Shown here: piece after piece, positions 34,628 through 43,235 of the stretch
How the letters are laid out: each line of letters begins with the position of its first letter
How positions within the stretch are numbered: position 1 is the first letter of the stretch
Assembly (NCBI RefSeq): GCF_900129135.1
Contig: NZ_FQVI01000011.1
Span: 1 to 64,000, forward strand
DNA: 64,000 nucleotides
Direction: 5' to 3'
Source: Lactonifactor longoviformis DSM 17459
GTDB lineage: Bacteria; Bacillota; Clostridia; Lachnospirales; Lachnospiraceae
Notes under the pieces: model-generated
What the model saw: the letters and a program-made list of their open reading frames with translations, nothing else
The model's database searches: none
What the model was told of the DNA's origin: nothing
Program-made: the position numbers and the translations under genes

Positions 34628-34649
34628 TGCTTAAGATTTGCTTAATCTT
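34628..34649. promoter_or_regulatory. Candidate response-regulator binding repeats
   Basis: TGCTTAAGATT and TGCTTAATCTT follow each other directly. The 11-bp period is the hallmark of OmpR/PhoB-type tandem binding sites. They lie about 45 bp upstream of a minus-strand TATAAT, before the response-regulator gene. Confidence 0.5.
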
Positions 34650-34825
34650 TCTTCCCATATTTTTTAGGAACTCTCCACACTTTATTCAAGAAACAATCAC
34701 AGATATTTCACAATTATCCTTTATAGTTATAAGTGTTAAGAGGCCAACAACCTAACGCAAAACTTTTTCTTTTTCATAAGCCAGTATCCGCAGGGTACTG
34801 GCTCTCCTTCTTTTATATAGCAAAT

Positions 34826-34854
34826 GGGGGCGGATATGTGTTACTTCCGCCCCC
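34826..34854 (-). terminator. Terminator after the TPM-domain gene
   Basis: A perfect 9-bp G/C-rich stem (34826-34834 with 34846-34854) lies about 48 bp after the TPM gene stop. The T tract on the minus strand is weak. Confidence 0.55.
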
Positions 34855-34901
34855 ATCGCCGTACTCCCGTGCACAAAGTCCGGCAGCCCGGGCTCATATC
34901 T

Positions 34902-35732
34902 TTAAAAACGTCCGGATGCGCCGCCTCCTCCCGAGGAACCGCCTCCTCCTGAGGAACCTCCGCCGCCTCCGAAGCCTCCGCCTCCGAAACCGCCTCCAAA
35001 GCCTCCACCGAAGCCTCCGAAACCGCCCCCGATATAAGGACCGCGGAAGCCTCCGCCTCTTCTGCCGCCTCGGCGGTTATTATTGTTTAGCAGAATCAGT
35101 ATGATAACTACCAGAATAATCCATAGAATGTCTCCCGTCTTTGAATCATCGCTGCTCTCCCCGCTGTCTGCATCTTCCTCAGGAAGAAGGCTTTCCGTTT
35201 CAAGCTCTGCGGGAGGCTGCAGACCATATTCCTCATAGACAGCCTCCATCACCCCGGTATACATCATTTTTACTCCTGTATTCCAGTCGTCCTCTTTTAA
35301 ATACGGAGTCCCCTGGCTGCGTATAATACGGCCTGCCTTAGCATCATTAATGGCTCCCTCCAGGCCGTACCCCACTTCGATCCGGACCTCCCGATCCCGG
35401 ATTGCCACAAGGATCAGAACCCCGTTATTCTCTTTCTCATCACCAATTTTGTACTGCCGGAACATAGTATTCGCATAATCTTCAATGGTATCCCCGTCCA
35501 GACTTTCTACAATGGAGACGACTACCTGAGCCTTTGTCTCCTCAGCCAGAGCTTTGCTTCGCTGTACCACATAGGTTTCTGTCTCTTCGCTGAGTACATC
35601 CGCAAAGTCGTTGACATAGAATTCACTGGTCTGACGGGGAATCTCAGGTGCCCCAAAAACCTGTACAGCCTGAACAGTCAACAGACAGACCAGGAACACA
35701 GGCAGCCATAATATTTTTCTCTTTTTTTTCAT
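34902..35732 (-). CDS. TPM-domain membrane protein with glycine-rich tail
   Basis: The 276-residue protein has a signal peptide (about 1-27), a TPM (DUF477) domain near 37-160 (VNDFADVLSEETETYV, KENNGVLILVAIRDREVRIE, GYGLEGAINDAKAG), a membrane segment at about 206-222 (DILWIILVVIILILL) and a tail from about 223 made almost wholly of Gly, Phe and Ser with RGG repeats. TPM proteins of the YgcG type are commonly encoded next to LemA, as here, and are thought to act at the envelope; the exact activity is unknown. Confidence 0.88.
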   Translation of the reverse strand: MKKKRKILWLPVFLVCLLTVQAVQVFGAPEIPRQTSEFYVNDFADVLSEETETYVVQRSKALAEETKAQVVVSIVESLDGDTIEDYANTMFRQYKIGDEKENNGVLILVAIRDREVRIEVGYGLEGAINDAKAGRIIRSQGTPYLKEDDWNTGVKMMYTGVMEAVYEEYGLQPPAELETESLLPEEDADSGESSDDSKTGDILWIILVVIILILLNNNNRRGGRRGGGFRGPYIGGGFGGFGGGFGGGFGGGGFGGGGGSSGGGGSSGGGGASGRF

Positions 35733-35753
35733 ATTCTCCCCTGTTCCCTGTCT

Positions 35754-36326
35754 CTACTCGTTAAAATTCACTTCCGGTACACTTTCAGCGCCTTGGGCAG
35801 CCTGGAAGTATTCTGCCTTCTCAAATCCGAAAATGCCTGCAAACAGATTGGACGGAAACCTCCTGATTCTCTGGTTATAAGTCTTTACCGCATCGTTGTA
35901 ATCTTTTCTTGCTACCGCAATCCTGTTTTCTGTTCCCGCCAATTCGTCCGACAGAGACTGGAACTGCTCACTGGATTTCAGATCCGGATAATTTTCTACT
36001 ACCACAAGCAGGCGGCTGAGGGCACTGGAAAGCTCACCATCCGCCGTCGCTTTCTCTTCCATACCCTGCGCCCCGGACAGCTTTGCCCTGGCATCGCTGA
36101 CAGCTGTGATGACTTCCTCTTCCTGTTTTGCATATCCTTTTACGGTGTTCACCAGGTTAGGAATTAAATCAACTCTTCTCTGCAGCATCGTGTCAATATT
36201 GGCCTGCTGGTTCTCCACATCCTCCCGGATCCCTACCATAGAGTTATACTGGCTTACACAAAGTCCTCCGATCACAATCACTCCGACTATGATCCCCAGC
36301 AGTATTATTTTACCTGTTTTTTTCAC
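35754..36326 (-). CDS. LemA-family protein
   Basis: The 190-residue protein has an N-terminal membrane segment (about 7-25) followed by the LemA helical domain, with YNSMVGIREDVENQQANID (about 27-45), RRVDLIPNLVNTVKGYAKQE (about 50-69) and FPSNLFAGIFGFEKAEYF (about 157-174). The start is GTG 36326 with GGAGGATTCATT upstream. It lies 21 bp before the TPM gene, and the pair probably works together at the membrane. The biochemical function of LemA is not established. Confidence 0.92.
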   Translation of the reverse strand: MKKTGKIILLGIIVGVIVIGGLCVSQYNSMVGIREDVENQQANIDTMLQRRVDLIPNLVNTVKGYAKQEEEVITAVSDARAKLSGAQGMEEKATADGELSSALSRLLVVVENYPDLKSSEQFQSLSDELAGTENRIAVARKDYNDAVKTYNQRIRRFPSNLFAGIFGFEKAEYFQAAQGAESVPEVNFNE

Positions 36327-36348
36327 AATGAATCCTCCTCTTCTTTCC

Positions 36349-36816
36349 CTATTTGGGATACCGTTTTCCTGTAAAGGATGACACGGTTACCTTAATCACT
36401 GAAATGATTGAGACCAGTCTTTCATTAAAATCAAATTCCTTGCCTGAAATACATTTCATCAATATCTTCATGGCCTCTATCTTCTCCCCGGGGTCTTCGA
36501 TAATTTGGGCCGTGCCGTGTCCTACGATACTGGCGTATTTGTAACCGTACTGGCAGGGAACTTTCCCCTCCACCAGCTGGTGATCACAGTCCAGTTCCAC
36601 GCCCACCCGGCTGTATCTGCGAAGGACATCCAATTTCTTTCCTTCTACTGCTCCGTGAAGATAAAAAACAAGTTCTCCGTTCTCATAAGTATACCCATAA
36701 TTCATAGGAAGAATGTAAATCTCCCCGTCATCGTACATTCCAAGACGCAGAACTTCACATCGGTCGATAATATCTATCATATCCTGTACATCTTCTATTT
36801 CTCTGTCCCTTCTCAC
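36349..36816 (-). CDS. Pyridoxamine 5'-phosphate oxidase-family flavin-binding protein (NimA-like)
   Basis: The 155-residue protein has the split-barrel flavin-binding fold of the PNPOx-like/NimA group: CEVLRLGMYDDGEIYILPMN (about 19-38), YGYTYENGELVFYLHGA and KYASIVGHGTAQIIEDPGEK (about 92-111). Members bind FMN or F420 and often reduce nitro or quinone compounds; the substrate here is unknown. The start is GTG 36816 with AGGAGG about 9 nt upstream. It lies 22 bp before lemA and may be in the same transcript. Confidence 0.85.
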   Translation of the reverse strand: MRRDREIEDVQDMIDIIDRCEVLRLGMYDDGEIYILPMNYGYTYENGELVFYLHGAVEGKKLDVLRRYSRVGVELDCDHQLVEGKVPCQYGYKYASIVGHGTAQIIEDPGEKIEAMKILMKCISGKEFDFNERLVSIISVIKVTVSSFTGKRYPK

Positions 36817-36921
36817 CTGCTGTATCCTCCTTTATCATTTGTCTTCAAACGGTATGTCATTATTTTATCACAGCAGCTCCTATTTTTCCTCCAATTTCAT
36901 AAATTTTTCGATATATTTAAT

Positions 36922-36972
36922 AAAAGAGACCCATGTACCGGCAGACAGCACCGGCACATGGGCCTCTTTTTA
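36922..36972 (-). terminator. Terminator after the tocopherol cyclase-like gene
   Basis: A 20-bp stem (36922-36941 with 36951-36970) has two deviations that would be G-U pairs in minus-strand RNA, fitting use by the minus-strand gene ending at 36991. T runs flank it on both strands. Confidence 0.8.
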
Positions 36973-36990
36973 TCATCCTTACAGGCAGGA

Positions 36991-37923
36991 TTAAGTTGGA
37001 ATACTGGAAAAGCAGCCGGGATTAACAACCTCCAGACTTCCGTTGTCAGCAGTGACATCCAGAAGAAGCTTTCCCTTCCTCCAGAAGCGGTATCGGATCT
37101 TGCAGGATAAAGCTTCCTGAATTTTCCCGGACATCCTCCCTTTTACCGGGGAGCGCAGACTCTGTCCCCCTTTCCAGGGATACTGAACCCACAGAAGATC
37201 TCTTCCCTGGCAGATCATAAACTCTCCGGAATTCCACCGAAAGATTCTTGCTCCCAGATAAGAGGCCAGACGATACTGTCTGCCTCCGTAGTACACGATG
37301 GCAATACATCCTGAAAATTTCCATCTGCCTGCAGGTACCTTCGCCACAGCAGCCGTAAATGCCATATGCCCTTTGTCAAAGACACTGCACTGTGTCCACA
37401 CATATCCTTCAGGAAACGAAGTTCCCCAGTCTTTTTCAATATATCCGCACCCGCCGTTCAAATTATACCGTTCCCCATTTATCAGAAGACTTCCGTGAAT
37501 CTTATGGCTCAGACTCAGAATACCGTGATTGCATTCCATGGTAAAATAAGACAGAGGGCCCATAATATCCCCGGAAGGAGGCGTCAGGCTTCCATATCTC
37601 AGAACCCCCTGTATTTCGGCTTCCTTACTCTTTAGATTTACCCGGATTCCTTTTTCACAAAATACATTCTCACCGATCTGGCAGTAAAACCTTTTTCGGT
37701 CCCCGTAGTACTGACTGGGCAAAAATTGGAATTCCCATGCGTTCTTTTCCGTGATCACCTGAATGAGAATGCTTATCCTTCCGTCTTTTTCTACATGGTA
37801 AGAAGGGATAAAGCTGATCGTTTTACTCCCTTTCTGGTGTTTCAGATACCATCCCTCAAAATACTCTCTCTTGTCTTTTCCTCCCATAAATGCGCCGCAT
37901 CTGCGCCCTCTTCTACTGATCAT
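36991..37923 (-). CDS. Tocopherol cyclase-like protein
   Basis: The 310-residue protein resembles the tocopherol cyclase-like family found in non-photosynthetic Firmicutes. It has the KREYFEGWYLKHQ signature (about 16-28), FIPSYHVEKDGRISILIQV (about 36-54), NGGCGYIEKDWGTSFPEGYV (about 155-174) and SVFDKGHMAFTAAVAKVP. Its chemical role is unknown; a lipid- or quinone-like ligand is possible by analogy. ATG 37923 is selected because GGAGG lies 8 nt before it; longer frames run inside the upstream gene. It overlaps the FAD/Rieske oxidoreductase gene by 11 bp, so the two products may act on one pathway. Confidence 0.75.
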   Translation of the reverse strand: MISRRGRRCGAFMGGKDKREYFEGWYLKHQKGSKTISFIPSYHVEKDGRISILIQVITEKNAWEFQFLPSQYYGDRKRFYCQIGENVFCEKGIRVNLKSKEAEIQGVLRYGSLTPPSGDIMGPLSYFTMECNHGILSLSHKIHGSLLINGERYNLNGGCGYIEKDWGTSFPEGYVWTQCSVFDKGHMAFTAAVAKVPAGRWKFSGCIAIVYYGGRQYRLASYLGARIFRWNSGEFMICQGRDLLWVQYPWKGGQSLRSPVKGRMSGKIQEALSCKIRYRFWRKGKLLLDVTADNGSLEVVNPGCFSSIPT

Positions 37924-39370
37924 CCTGCATTCCTCCGATATCATTTTGTGCCGGGTTATCGATAAGTTTTCCCTTATAGCTGAATCTGGAGCCATGACAG
38001 GGGCAGTCCCAGCTTTTCTCCTGAGGGTTCCATTCCAGCTGGCAGCCAAGATGAGGGCAGCGTACCGACACTGTAAATACTTTTCCGTCTTCTCTCTTAT
38101 ATACTCCTACCTTCTGTCCCTGCATCTCCACAATACCGCCTTCCCCTATTGTAAGATTTTCCAGGACGTGGTCAGGTACCGCAAAGACCTGCTTGATCAG
38201 ACCGGCAGCTGCCTTTGTACCGTCCACTGCCATATGCTTCGCCGTAGAAAGTGTGATTCCTCTCTGGGGAGAAAACACTTCCTCCCACGGGTTGGGTACC
38301 TTCCGAATCAGATCACTGATTAACATAGCAGCAACCATAGAAGAAGACATGCCCCATTTGCTGAATCCGGTAGCGACATACCAGTAGGGACGGCGGGCGG
38401 AATACCTGCCTATATAAGGAATCTGATCGGGTGACATACAGTCCTGTGCCGACCACATAGCTTCTGTCCTGCACTGAGGCCACCAGAGCGCCGCCTTGTC
38501 TCTCAGTTTTCGAATAGAAGCTTCTGTAAGATTTTCTCCGGTTCTGTGGCTCTCTCCTCCTAAAATCAGATATTCCCCGCTGTTCCGAAAGGAATAATCC
38601 CACTTCGTATCCGTGCCCAGATACATCCCGTCCATACGGCCGGCACCAGAGAATGCAGCGGCATAGCTTCTCTCCTGATGCATCCGCATGAAATAGTATC
38701 CCGGACGGTTTACAAACGGATAATGGGTGGCAAAGATAACGTGATCTGCCTCCACCTTGGGGCCTGCCTCAGTAAATACCTTGTGTTCCTCTACACGGAG
38801 CACCCTGGTCTTCTCGTAAATCTCGATATCCCGGGCAATTCCCTCTAAAAACAGAAGCGGATGGAACTGCGCCTGAGCAGGATAGCGGATCGCTCCCTCT
38901 ACTGGAAAGGGGAGCGAGGTAGTTGTGGTAAATTCCCCTGCGCAGCCCAAATAATTCACAGCCTCTACCTCTTTTTCTATCTTTTCTCTGTCTGAGACAG
39001 AGTATAAAAATGAGGGTACCCGCTCAAACATACACGCTATATTATGTTCTGTTATTATCTGTTCGTATTTTAATATTGCCTCCCAATTAGCTCCCAGATA
39101 CAGGCCCGCCGCTTCCCTGCCAATCTTCTGGATTAGCTTATCATACAGAAGGTTATGGGAGAGCGCTATTTTTGCTGTCGTATTTTTTGTCTGCCCGCTC
39201 CCGATCCGATCTGCCTCCAGAAGAAGCACTGAAACTCCTCTGTGTTTTAAGAGATAAGCAGTCAAGATGCCTGCCATCCCGCCGCCTATGACCACGGCTT
39301 CCGTTTTCTTATCAGAAGTAAGGGGCTGAAAATTCGGGAGTTTCTCCCTGCGCATCCAAATAGATTCCAT
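37913..39370 (-). CDS. FAD-dependent oxidoreductase with C-terminal Rieske domain
   Basis: The 485-residue protein combines a DAO-type FAD domain (AVVIGGGMAGILTAYLLKHR, about 25-44; nucleotide-binding GxGxxG variant GGGMAG) with a Rieske 2Fe-2S domain at the C-terminus (CPHLGCQLEWNP and CPCHGSRF, about 437-465). Both Cys-His ligand pairs are present, so the cluster should form. The YYVATGFSKWGMSSSMV-like FAD end is seen near 331-350. The substrate is unknown. It precedes and overlaps the tocopherol cyclase-like gene. GAGGTG lies before ATG 39370. Confidence 0.88.
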   Translation of the reverse strand: MESIWMRREKLPNFQPLTSDKKTEAVVIGGGMAGILTAYLLKHRGVSVLLLEADRIGSGQTKNTTAKIALSHNLLYDKLIQKIGREAAGLYLGANWEAILKYEQIITEHNIACMFERVPSFLYSVSDREKIEKEVEAVNYLGCAGEFTTTTSLPFPVEGAIRYPAQAQFHPLLFLEGIARDIEIYEKTRVLRVEEHKVFTEAGPKVEADHVIFATHYPFVNRPGYYFMRMHQERSYAAAFSGAGRMDGMYLGTDTKWDYSFRNSGEYLILGGESHRTGENLTEASIRKLRDKAALWWPQCRTEAMWSAQDCMSPDQIPYIGRYSARRPYWYVATGFSKWGMSSSMVAAMLISDLIRKVPNPWEEVFSPQRGITLSTAKHMAVDGTKAAAGLIKQVFAVPDHVLENLTIGEGGIVEMQGQKVGVYKREDGKVFTVSVRCPHLGCQLEWNPQEKSWDCPCHGSRFSYKGKLIDNPAQNDIGGMQDDQ

Positions 39371-39430
39371 GATTTCACCTCTTCATTAAGGTGTGCGGAC
39401 TGCGGGTGTTTTATACAGAAACTTATAATA

Positions 39431-39476
39431 ACATCCGCCGCTCCACAAGTAATATCACCTGCAAAGCGGCGGATGT
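39431..39476 (-). terminator. Terminator after the second MATE gene
   Basis: A perfect 12-bp stem (39431-39442 with 39465-39476) lies 15 bp past the MATE stop codon, with TTATTATAAG following on the minus strand. Confidence 0.65.
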
Positions 39477-39490
39477 GCTGTTTGAATGCT

Positions 39491-40843
39491 TTAATTTTCC
39501 GTAAGAACCCTGGGTGTGCCATAATGGTAGACCTCTTTTTTTGCTCTGAAAAAGTAAACAGAAACAAATATCGTCATTCCTTCAGCCAGAGGAACCGCAA
39601 ACCACACGCCGTCAACGCCGATCAGGTACGGAAGTAATAATACGCTGGCCACAATGAACACAAATGTCCTTAGAAAGGATATAACAGCTGAAACCTTACC
39701 ATTGGAAAATGCCGTGAACATAGCAGACGCAAAGATATTGATTCCGGCAAATACATAGTTAAAGGAAAATAAGAAAAACCCTCTTCTTGCAATCTCATAG
39801 ATTGCAGAGCTTTTTGGTGTAAAGATCTCTACAATTATGGAGGATCCGGCTAATGCAAAAATGCAGATCAGCACAGAGGAGATCCCGATAAAACGAATGC
39901 ATATTTTATAGATTCGCTTCAGCAGTTTCTCATTCCTGCTCCCATAATTAAAGCTGAAGACGGGGGCTACCCCGATGGAAAAGCCCAGATACAGAGCATT
40001 GAACAGAAACTGACCGTATAGCACAATAGTAATAGCGGCTACCCCTTCTTCTCCCAGTAGTCTCAGCATAATAGTGTTAAATAGAAACGTGACAACAGCG
40101 GTTGACAAGTTTGTGACCATCTCCGAGGAGCCGTTCAGACAGCTGTCTGCCAGTACCTTCCAGTCAAGTCTGGGACGAATAAAGTGCAGATCATGGTTCC
40201 GGGAAGCAAAGTAGATAAGACCTGAGACCGCCGGGATAAGCTGTCCGAAGCCTGTTGCCAGCGCCGCTCCCGCGATACCCATCTGCAGAGGCCCCATCAG
40301 TATATAGTCCAGGACAGCATTGGTAATTCCTCCTGCCACAGTGACAGCCAGACCTATACCCGGGCGGCCGGCAGTTACAAAAAAGCTCTGGAACAGCAGC
40401 TGAAGCATACAGGCAGGTGCAAAGAACAGCAGAATACTCAGATATGTAATACAATCTTCCATAATCCTTTCGGTTGCCCCCATTGCCGTTACCAGCGGGT
40501 GGATGAATACGTTGCCCACCGCCAATGCCGCCACTCCAAAGAGAACTCCCACCGCAACAATCAGGGTGAAATTTTCTTTGGCCTCCTTCTCTTTCCTTTC
40601 CCCTATCTTTTTAGCAATGATAGCACTTCCTCCGGTTGCCAGCATAACTCCTGCGGCAATGAGAATATTTACCGCCGGATATATGATGTTAGCCGCAGAC
40701 AAAGCGTCACTGCCTACCAGTCTGGATATAAATACCCCGTCAATGATTGTGTACAAAGACATGAATACCATCATTGCCATTGAGGGCAGCGCAAACTTTA
40801 GTAATGTAAAAAATTTAAAGTCCTGTCCAATTGATTTTGTCAT
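39491..40843 (-). CDS. MATE-family multidrug efflux transporter
   Basis: The 450-residue protein has about twelve membrane segments and strong likeness in pattern to the MATE protein at 12335-13663. Shared signatures are LPSMAMMVFMSLYTIIDGVF (about 19-38), GSDALSAANIIYPAVNILIA and GFSIGVAPVFSFNYGSRN (about 291-308). It should export cationic compounds driven by an ion gradient. GAGGTGATATT precedes ATG 40843. The divergent MerR gene is frameshifted, so control of this pump may be altered. Confidence 0.9.
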   Translation of the reverse strand: MTKSIGQDFKFFTLLKFALPSMAMMVFMSLYTIIDGVFISRLVGSDALSAANIIYPAVNILIAAGVMLATGGSAIIAKKIGERKEKEAKENFTLIVAVGVLFGVAALAVGNVFIHPLVTAMGATERIMEDCITYLSILLFFAPACMLQLLFQSFFVTAGRPGIGLAVTVAGGITNAVLDYILMGPLQMGIAGAALATGFGQLIPAVSGLIYFASRNHDLHFIRPRLDWKVLADSCLNGSSEMVTNLSTAVVTFLFNTIMLRLLGEEGVAAITIVLYGQFLFNALYLGFSIGVAPVFSFNYGSRNEKLLKRIYKICIRFIGISSVLICIFALAGSSIIVEIFTPKSSAIYEIARRGFFLFSFNYVFAGINIFASAMFTAFSNGKVSAVISFLRTFVFIVASVLLLPYLIGVDGVWFAVPLAEGMTIFVSVYFFRAKKEVYHYGTPRVLTEN

Positions 40844-40884
40844 AATATCACCTCATTTTCTTGCTTTTTGCGCCTTTATTAGAT

Positions 40885-40915
40885 ATGATATGGTATAGGG
40901 TAACCCGATAGTCAA
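40885..40915 (-). promoter_or_regulatory. MerR-type promoter of the second MATE gene
   Basis: On the minus strand, TTGACT (40915-40910) and TATCAT (40890-40885) are 19 bp apart and the spacer holds GGGT-T-ACCC. The layout is the same as at 13714-13744. Confidence 0.7.
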
Positions 40916-40927
40916 GAGGAAAAAATC

Positions 40928-41744
40928 ATGAATCAAAAAGAAATGTATTTAACCACCGGTGAGTTTGCCAGACTTACCGGAGTGACCAAACACACCTTAT
41001 TTCATTATGATGAGATTGGCCTGTTTTCTCCTGCGGTAAAGGGAGATAACAATTACAGATATTACACCGTGTCCCAGCTGGATGTATTTGATGTGATCTG
41101 GACATTAAAAGAATTGGATATGCCGTTAAAAGAGATCAAATCTTATCTGGAGCATAAAAGTCCCAGGGCTCTGCTTGCGTTACTGGAAAAGGAAGAGGCC
41201 ATTATTGACGGAAAACTGACCCAGCTGAAAAAAAACGAAAAAATGGCTCCGGCGCAAAAGACAGTTTATCACCGACGCGCTGGAGCAGGATTACACTAAG
41301 ATCCAGGAAAAAGAATGCACTGCCCAATATTATATAGCCTCCCATGCAGATGCAGCAGACGATTTTTCTCTGGCTCTGAAAATCGGAGAGCTTATTGATT
41401 ACTGTGCAAAACTGGGGTTCAAAAGTACCCACAATATCGGATACCTCCACAGCAGAACTCAGATAGAAGAGGGAATCTATGACGATTACCGGAACATTTA
41501 TCTAATCCTGGATGCTCTGCCATCCAAAATCAGATACCAGTTAAAGCCCGGGGGAAGGTACCTTTTTGTGTATCATATAGGGCACTGGAAAACCATCGGC
41601 GACTCCTACGGCCGGCTGTATTCCTATGCACAGGAAAACAAACTGAAGCTTGGAGATTTCTTTTATGAAGACTGTTTATTTGACGAGCTTACCATGTATG
41701 GTTATGAAAATTATATCACCCAGATATCCGTACAGATCGTATAG
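40928..41744 (+). pseudogene. MerR-family regulator, frameshifted
   Basis: The first frame (40928-41299) gives a MerR DNA-binding domain ([20 protein letters not shown]) and coiled coil, then runs to a stop. The missing C-terminal GyrI-like domain continues one frame over, from about 41230 to the stop at 41742-41744 ([49 protein letters not shown]). Removing one base from the A8 run at 41228-41235 or the A6 run at 41238-41243 restores about 271 residues, close to the intact paralogue (273). It is either a true pseudogene, a sequencing error in a homopolymer, or a slippage site. Confidence 0.85.
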
Positions 41745-41749
41745 ACTGC

Positions 41750-42121
41750 TTACGACCGGGAATCTTCGGATCCTTCCTTCTCTTCTTCCCTTTGGTGGCT
41801 CAATTCATACTCCTCCTCTTCATTTTTAATCTCCCAATGAATAAGAACTGCCAATATGGTCCTAAGAATGATGATTGCTCCAACCATAATAATCTCTGAC
41901 ATATCCCTGATAATCACTGTGCGCAGAATCTCTCCTCCAAGCTTGAATTCGAGCCCCATAGAAAGTCCTTTTGCCAGAAGCAGCCTGGTATTGGGTTTTC
42001 TGCGTATGTAGTTGACAATCCCCTGGAGGCCTGAAAAGGTAATGACGCCCACTCCAATGCACTCGAAAATCAGGATCGCTGCCCGCGTTACCAGAATCAG
42101 TAAATCTTCTAAATATTCCAT
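41750..42121 (-). CDS. DUF1622 membrane protein
   Basis: The 123-residue protein has three hydrophobic segments (about 6-31, 64-75 weakly, and 80-98) and matches the DUF1622 pattern (LEFKLGGEILRTVIIRDMSE, about 56-75; ILRTILAVLIHWEI, about 89-102), ending in an acidic tail. The function is unknown. ATG 42121 with GGGAGGTGCCT upstream is preferred over ATG 42136, which would overlap the preceding gene. It lies 11 bp after the epimerase-like gene in the same direction. Confidence 0.82.
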   Translation of the reverse strand: MEYLEDLLILVTRAAILIFECIGVGVITFSGLQGIVNYIRRKPNTRLLLAKGLSMGLEFKLGGEILRTVIIRDMSEIIMVGAIIILRTILAVLIHWEIKNEEEEYELSHQREEEKEGSEDSRS

Positions 42122-42132
42122 AGGCACCTCCC

Positions 42133-43125
42133 TCATTGATTATTTGCATCCAGCCAGCGGATGGTGTCTGTGACTGTATCATACAGATCTCTCGGAACAT
42201 ACCCCAGCTCACTAGTGGCTTTATCATGGGAAAACCTGTCGTTGCTGGTCAGCGTATACAGGGAATAGCTGGTATATAGGGGGCGTTTGTTTCTGCATCG
42301 GCCGTAGAATCCGATCCATGGCGCAAACGCCTTTGCCACCCATACCGGCAGCACCGGCAGACGGTGTCCTCCCTGAATCTCCCGGATCATTTTAAGAATT
42401 TCACGGATCTCATAATGGCGGTTGGATAGAATGTAGCATTCCCCGCACCGCCCCTGTTCTGCTGCAGCAAGACAGCCTTCCGCCACGTCTCTGACATCGA
42501 CAAAATCATAACCGCCCTTTACCCCTGCGGGCAGACTGCCTTTCATATAATCGTATACAAACTGAACAACATAGTTCCCTTTTTTGTCATAAGGCCCAAG
42601 TATCCCGGAGGGATGTACCACCACAGCATTTGTACCCAGTCCGGAACTTCTCAGTACCTCCCTGGTGGCCTGTGCCTTAGTCTTGGCATATCCGCCCACA
42701 ACCAAATCAGGGGAAAATTGTTTTACTTCTCTTATCACATGCAGTGTGTCGCCCTCTGGTATCGCATGTACAGAACTTACATAGACCAGTCTGTCTACCT
42801 TATACTTTCTGCAGGCTGCCAGGATTGTTCTCGTTCCCAGCACATTGACTTCATACATCCTTCTGGTTAATTTCCCTGAGATATCTACGATCCCTGCCGT
42901 ATGCAGCAAAATGATACTGGAGCCCTCCGTTCCCGCAAACAGGGGTTCCAGTTCCCGCAGATGCCGCACATCACCGCAGACGTAATCCACTCCCTTCAGA
43001 AGGTTCTCTTTTTCCCCCGGAAGTATAAGCCCCCTTACATTCTCCTGCCTTTTTTTGAGCAGTCTGATTAAAGTACTGCCCAGATGGCCGTTGGCCCCGG
43101 TAACCAGATAAATTCTTTTCTTCAT
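42133..43125 (-). CDS. NAD-dependent epimerase/dehydratase-family protein
   Basis: The 330-residue extended short-chain dehydrogenase has the Rossmann motif VTGANGHLGSTLIRLL (about 8-23), a DV pair after the third strand, and an active-site region YVSSVHAIPEGD (about 115-126) with serine, followed by GYAKTKAQATREV (about 149-161) giving the YxxxK motif. The substrate is uncertain: dihydroflavonol reductase-, 3beta-hydroxysteroid- or sugar-type activities are all known in this family. GGAGG lies 10 nt before ATG 43125. Confidence 0.85.
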   Translation of the reverse strand: MKKRIYLVTGANGHLGSTLIRLLKKRQENVRGLILPGEKENLLKGVDYVCGDVRHLRELEPLFAGTEGSSIILLHTAGIVDISGKLTRRMYEVNVLGTRTILAACRKYKVDRLVYVSSVHAIPEGDTLHVIREVKQFSPDLVVGGYAKTKAQATREVLRSSGLGTNAVVVHPSGILGPYDKKGNYVVQFVYDYMKGSLPAGVKGGYDFVDVRDVAEGCLAAAEQGRCGECYILSNRHYEIREILKMIREIQGGHRLPVLPVWVAKAFAPWIGFYGRCRNKRPLYTSYSLYTLTSNDRFSHDKATSELGYVPRDLYDTVTDTIRWLDANNQ

Positions 43126-43235
43126 CCCCTGTACACCTCCCCAAACACCGCACGATGTATAAACACTTTTATATTATCTATTATAATGTAAGAATTCAGG
43201 GTGTACAATACTATTTTATCTCACGTTTCTTCGTA

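Larger units (their letters stand above)
34537..34901. other. Gene-free region between two minus-strand operons
   Basis: It contains the response-regulator promoter area (minus-strand TATAAT at 34586-34581) and an 11-bp-spaced direct repeat at 34628-34649. Two hairpins lie downstream of the TPM gene: 34779-34803 (AGCCAGTA/TACTGGCT) and 34826-34854. Nothing protein-coding was seen. Confidence 0.5.

Noticed and set aside
34902-35060. Repeated GCCTCC-like units that could suggest a DNA tandem repeat
   Set aside because: They encode the glycine-rich tail of the TPM protein, a normal feature of that family, and are explained by codon repetition.
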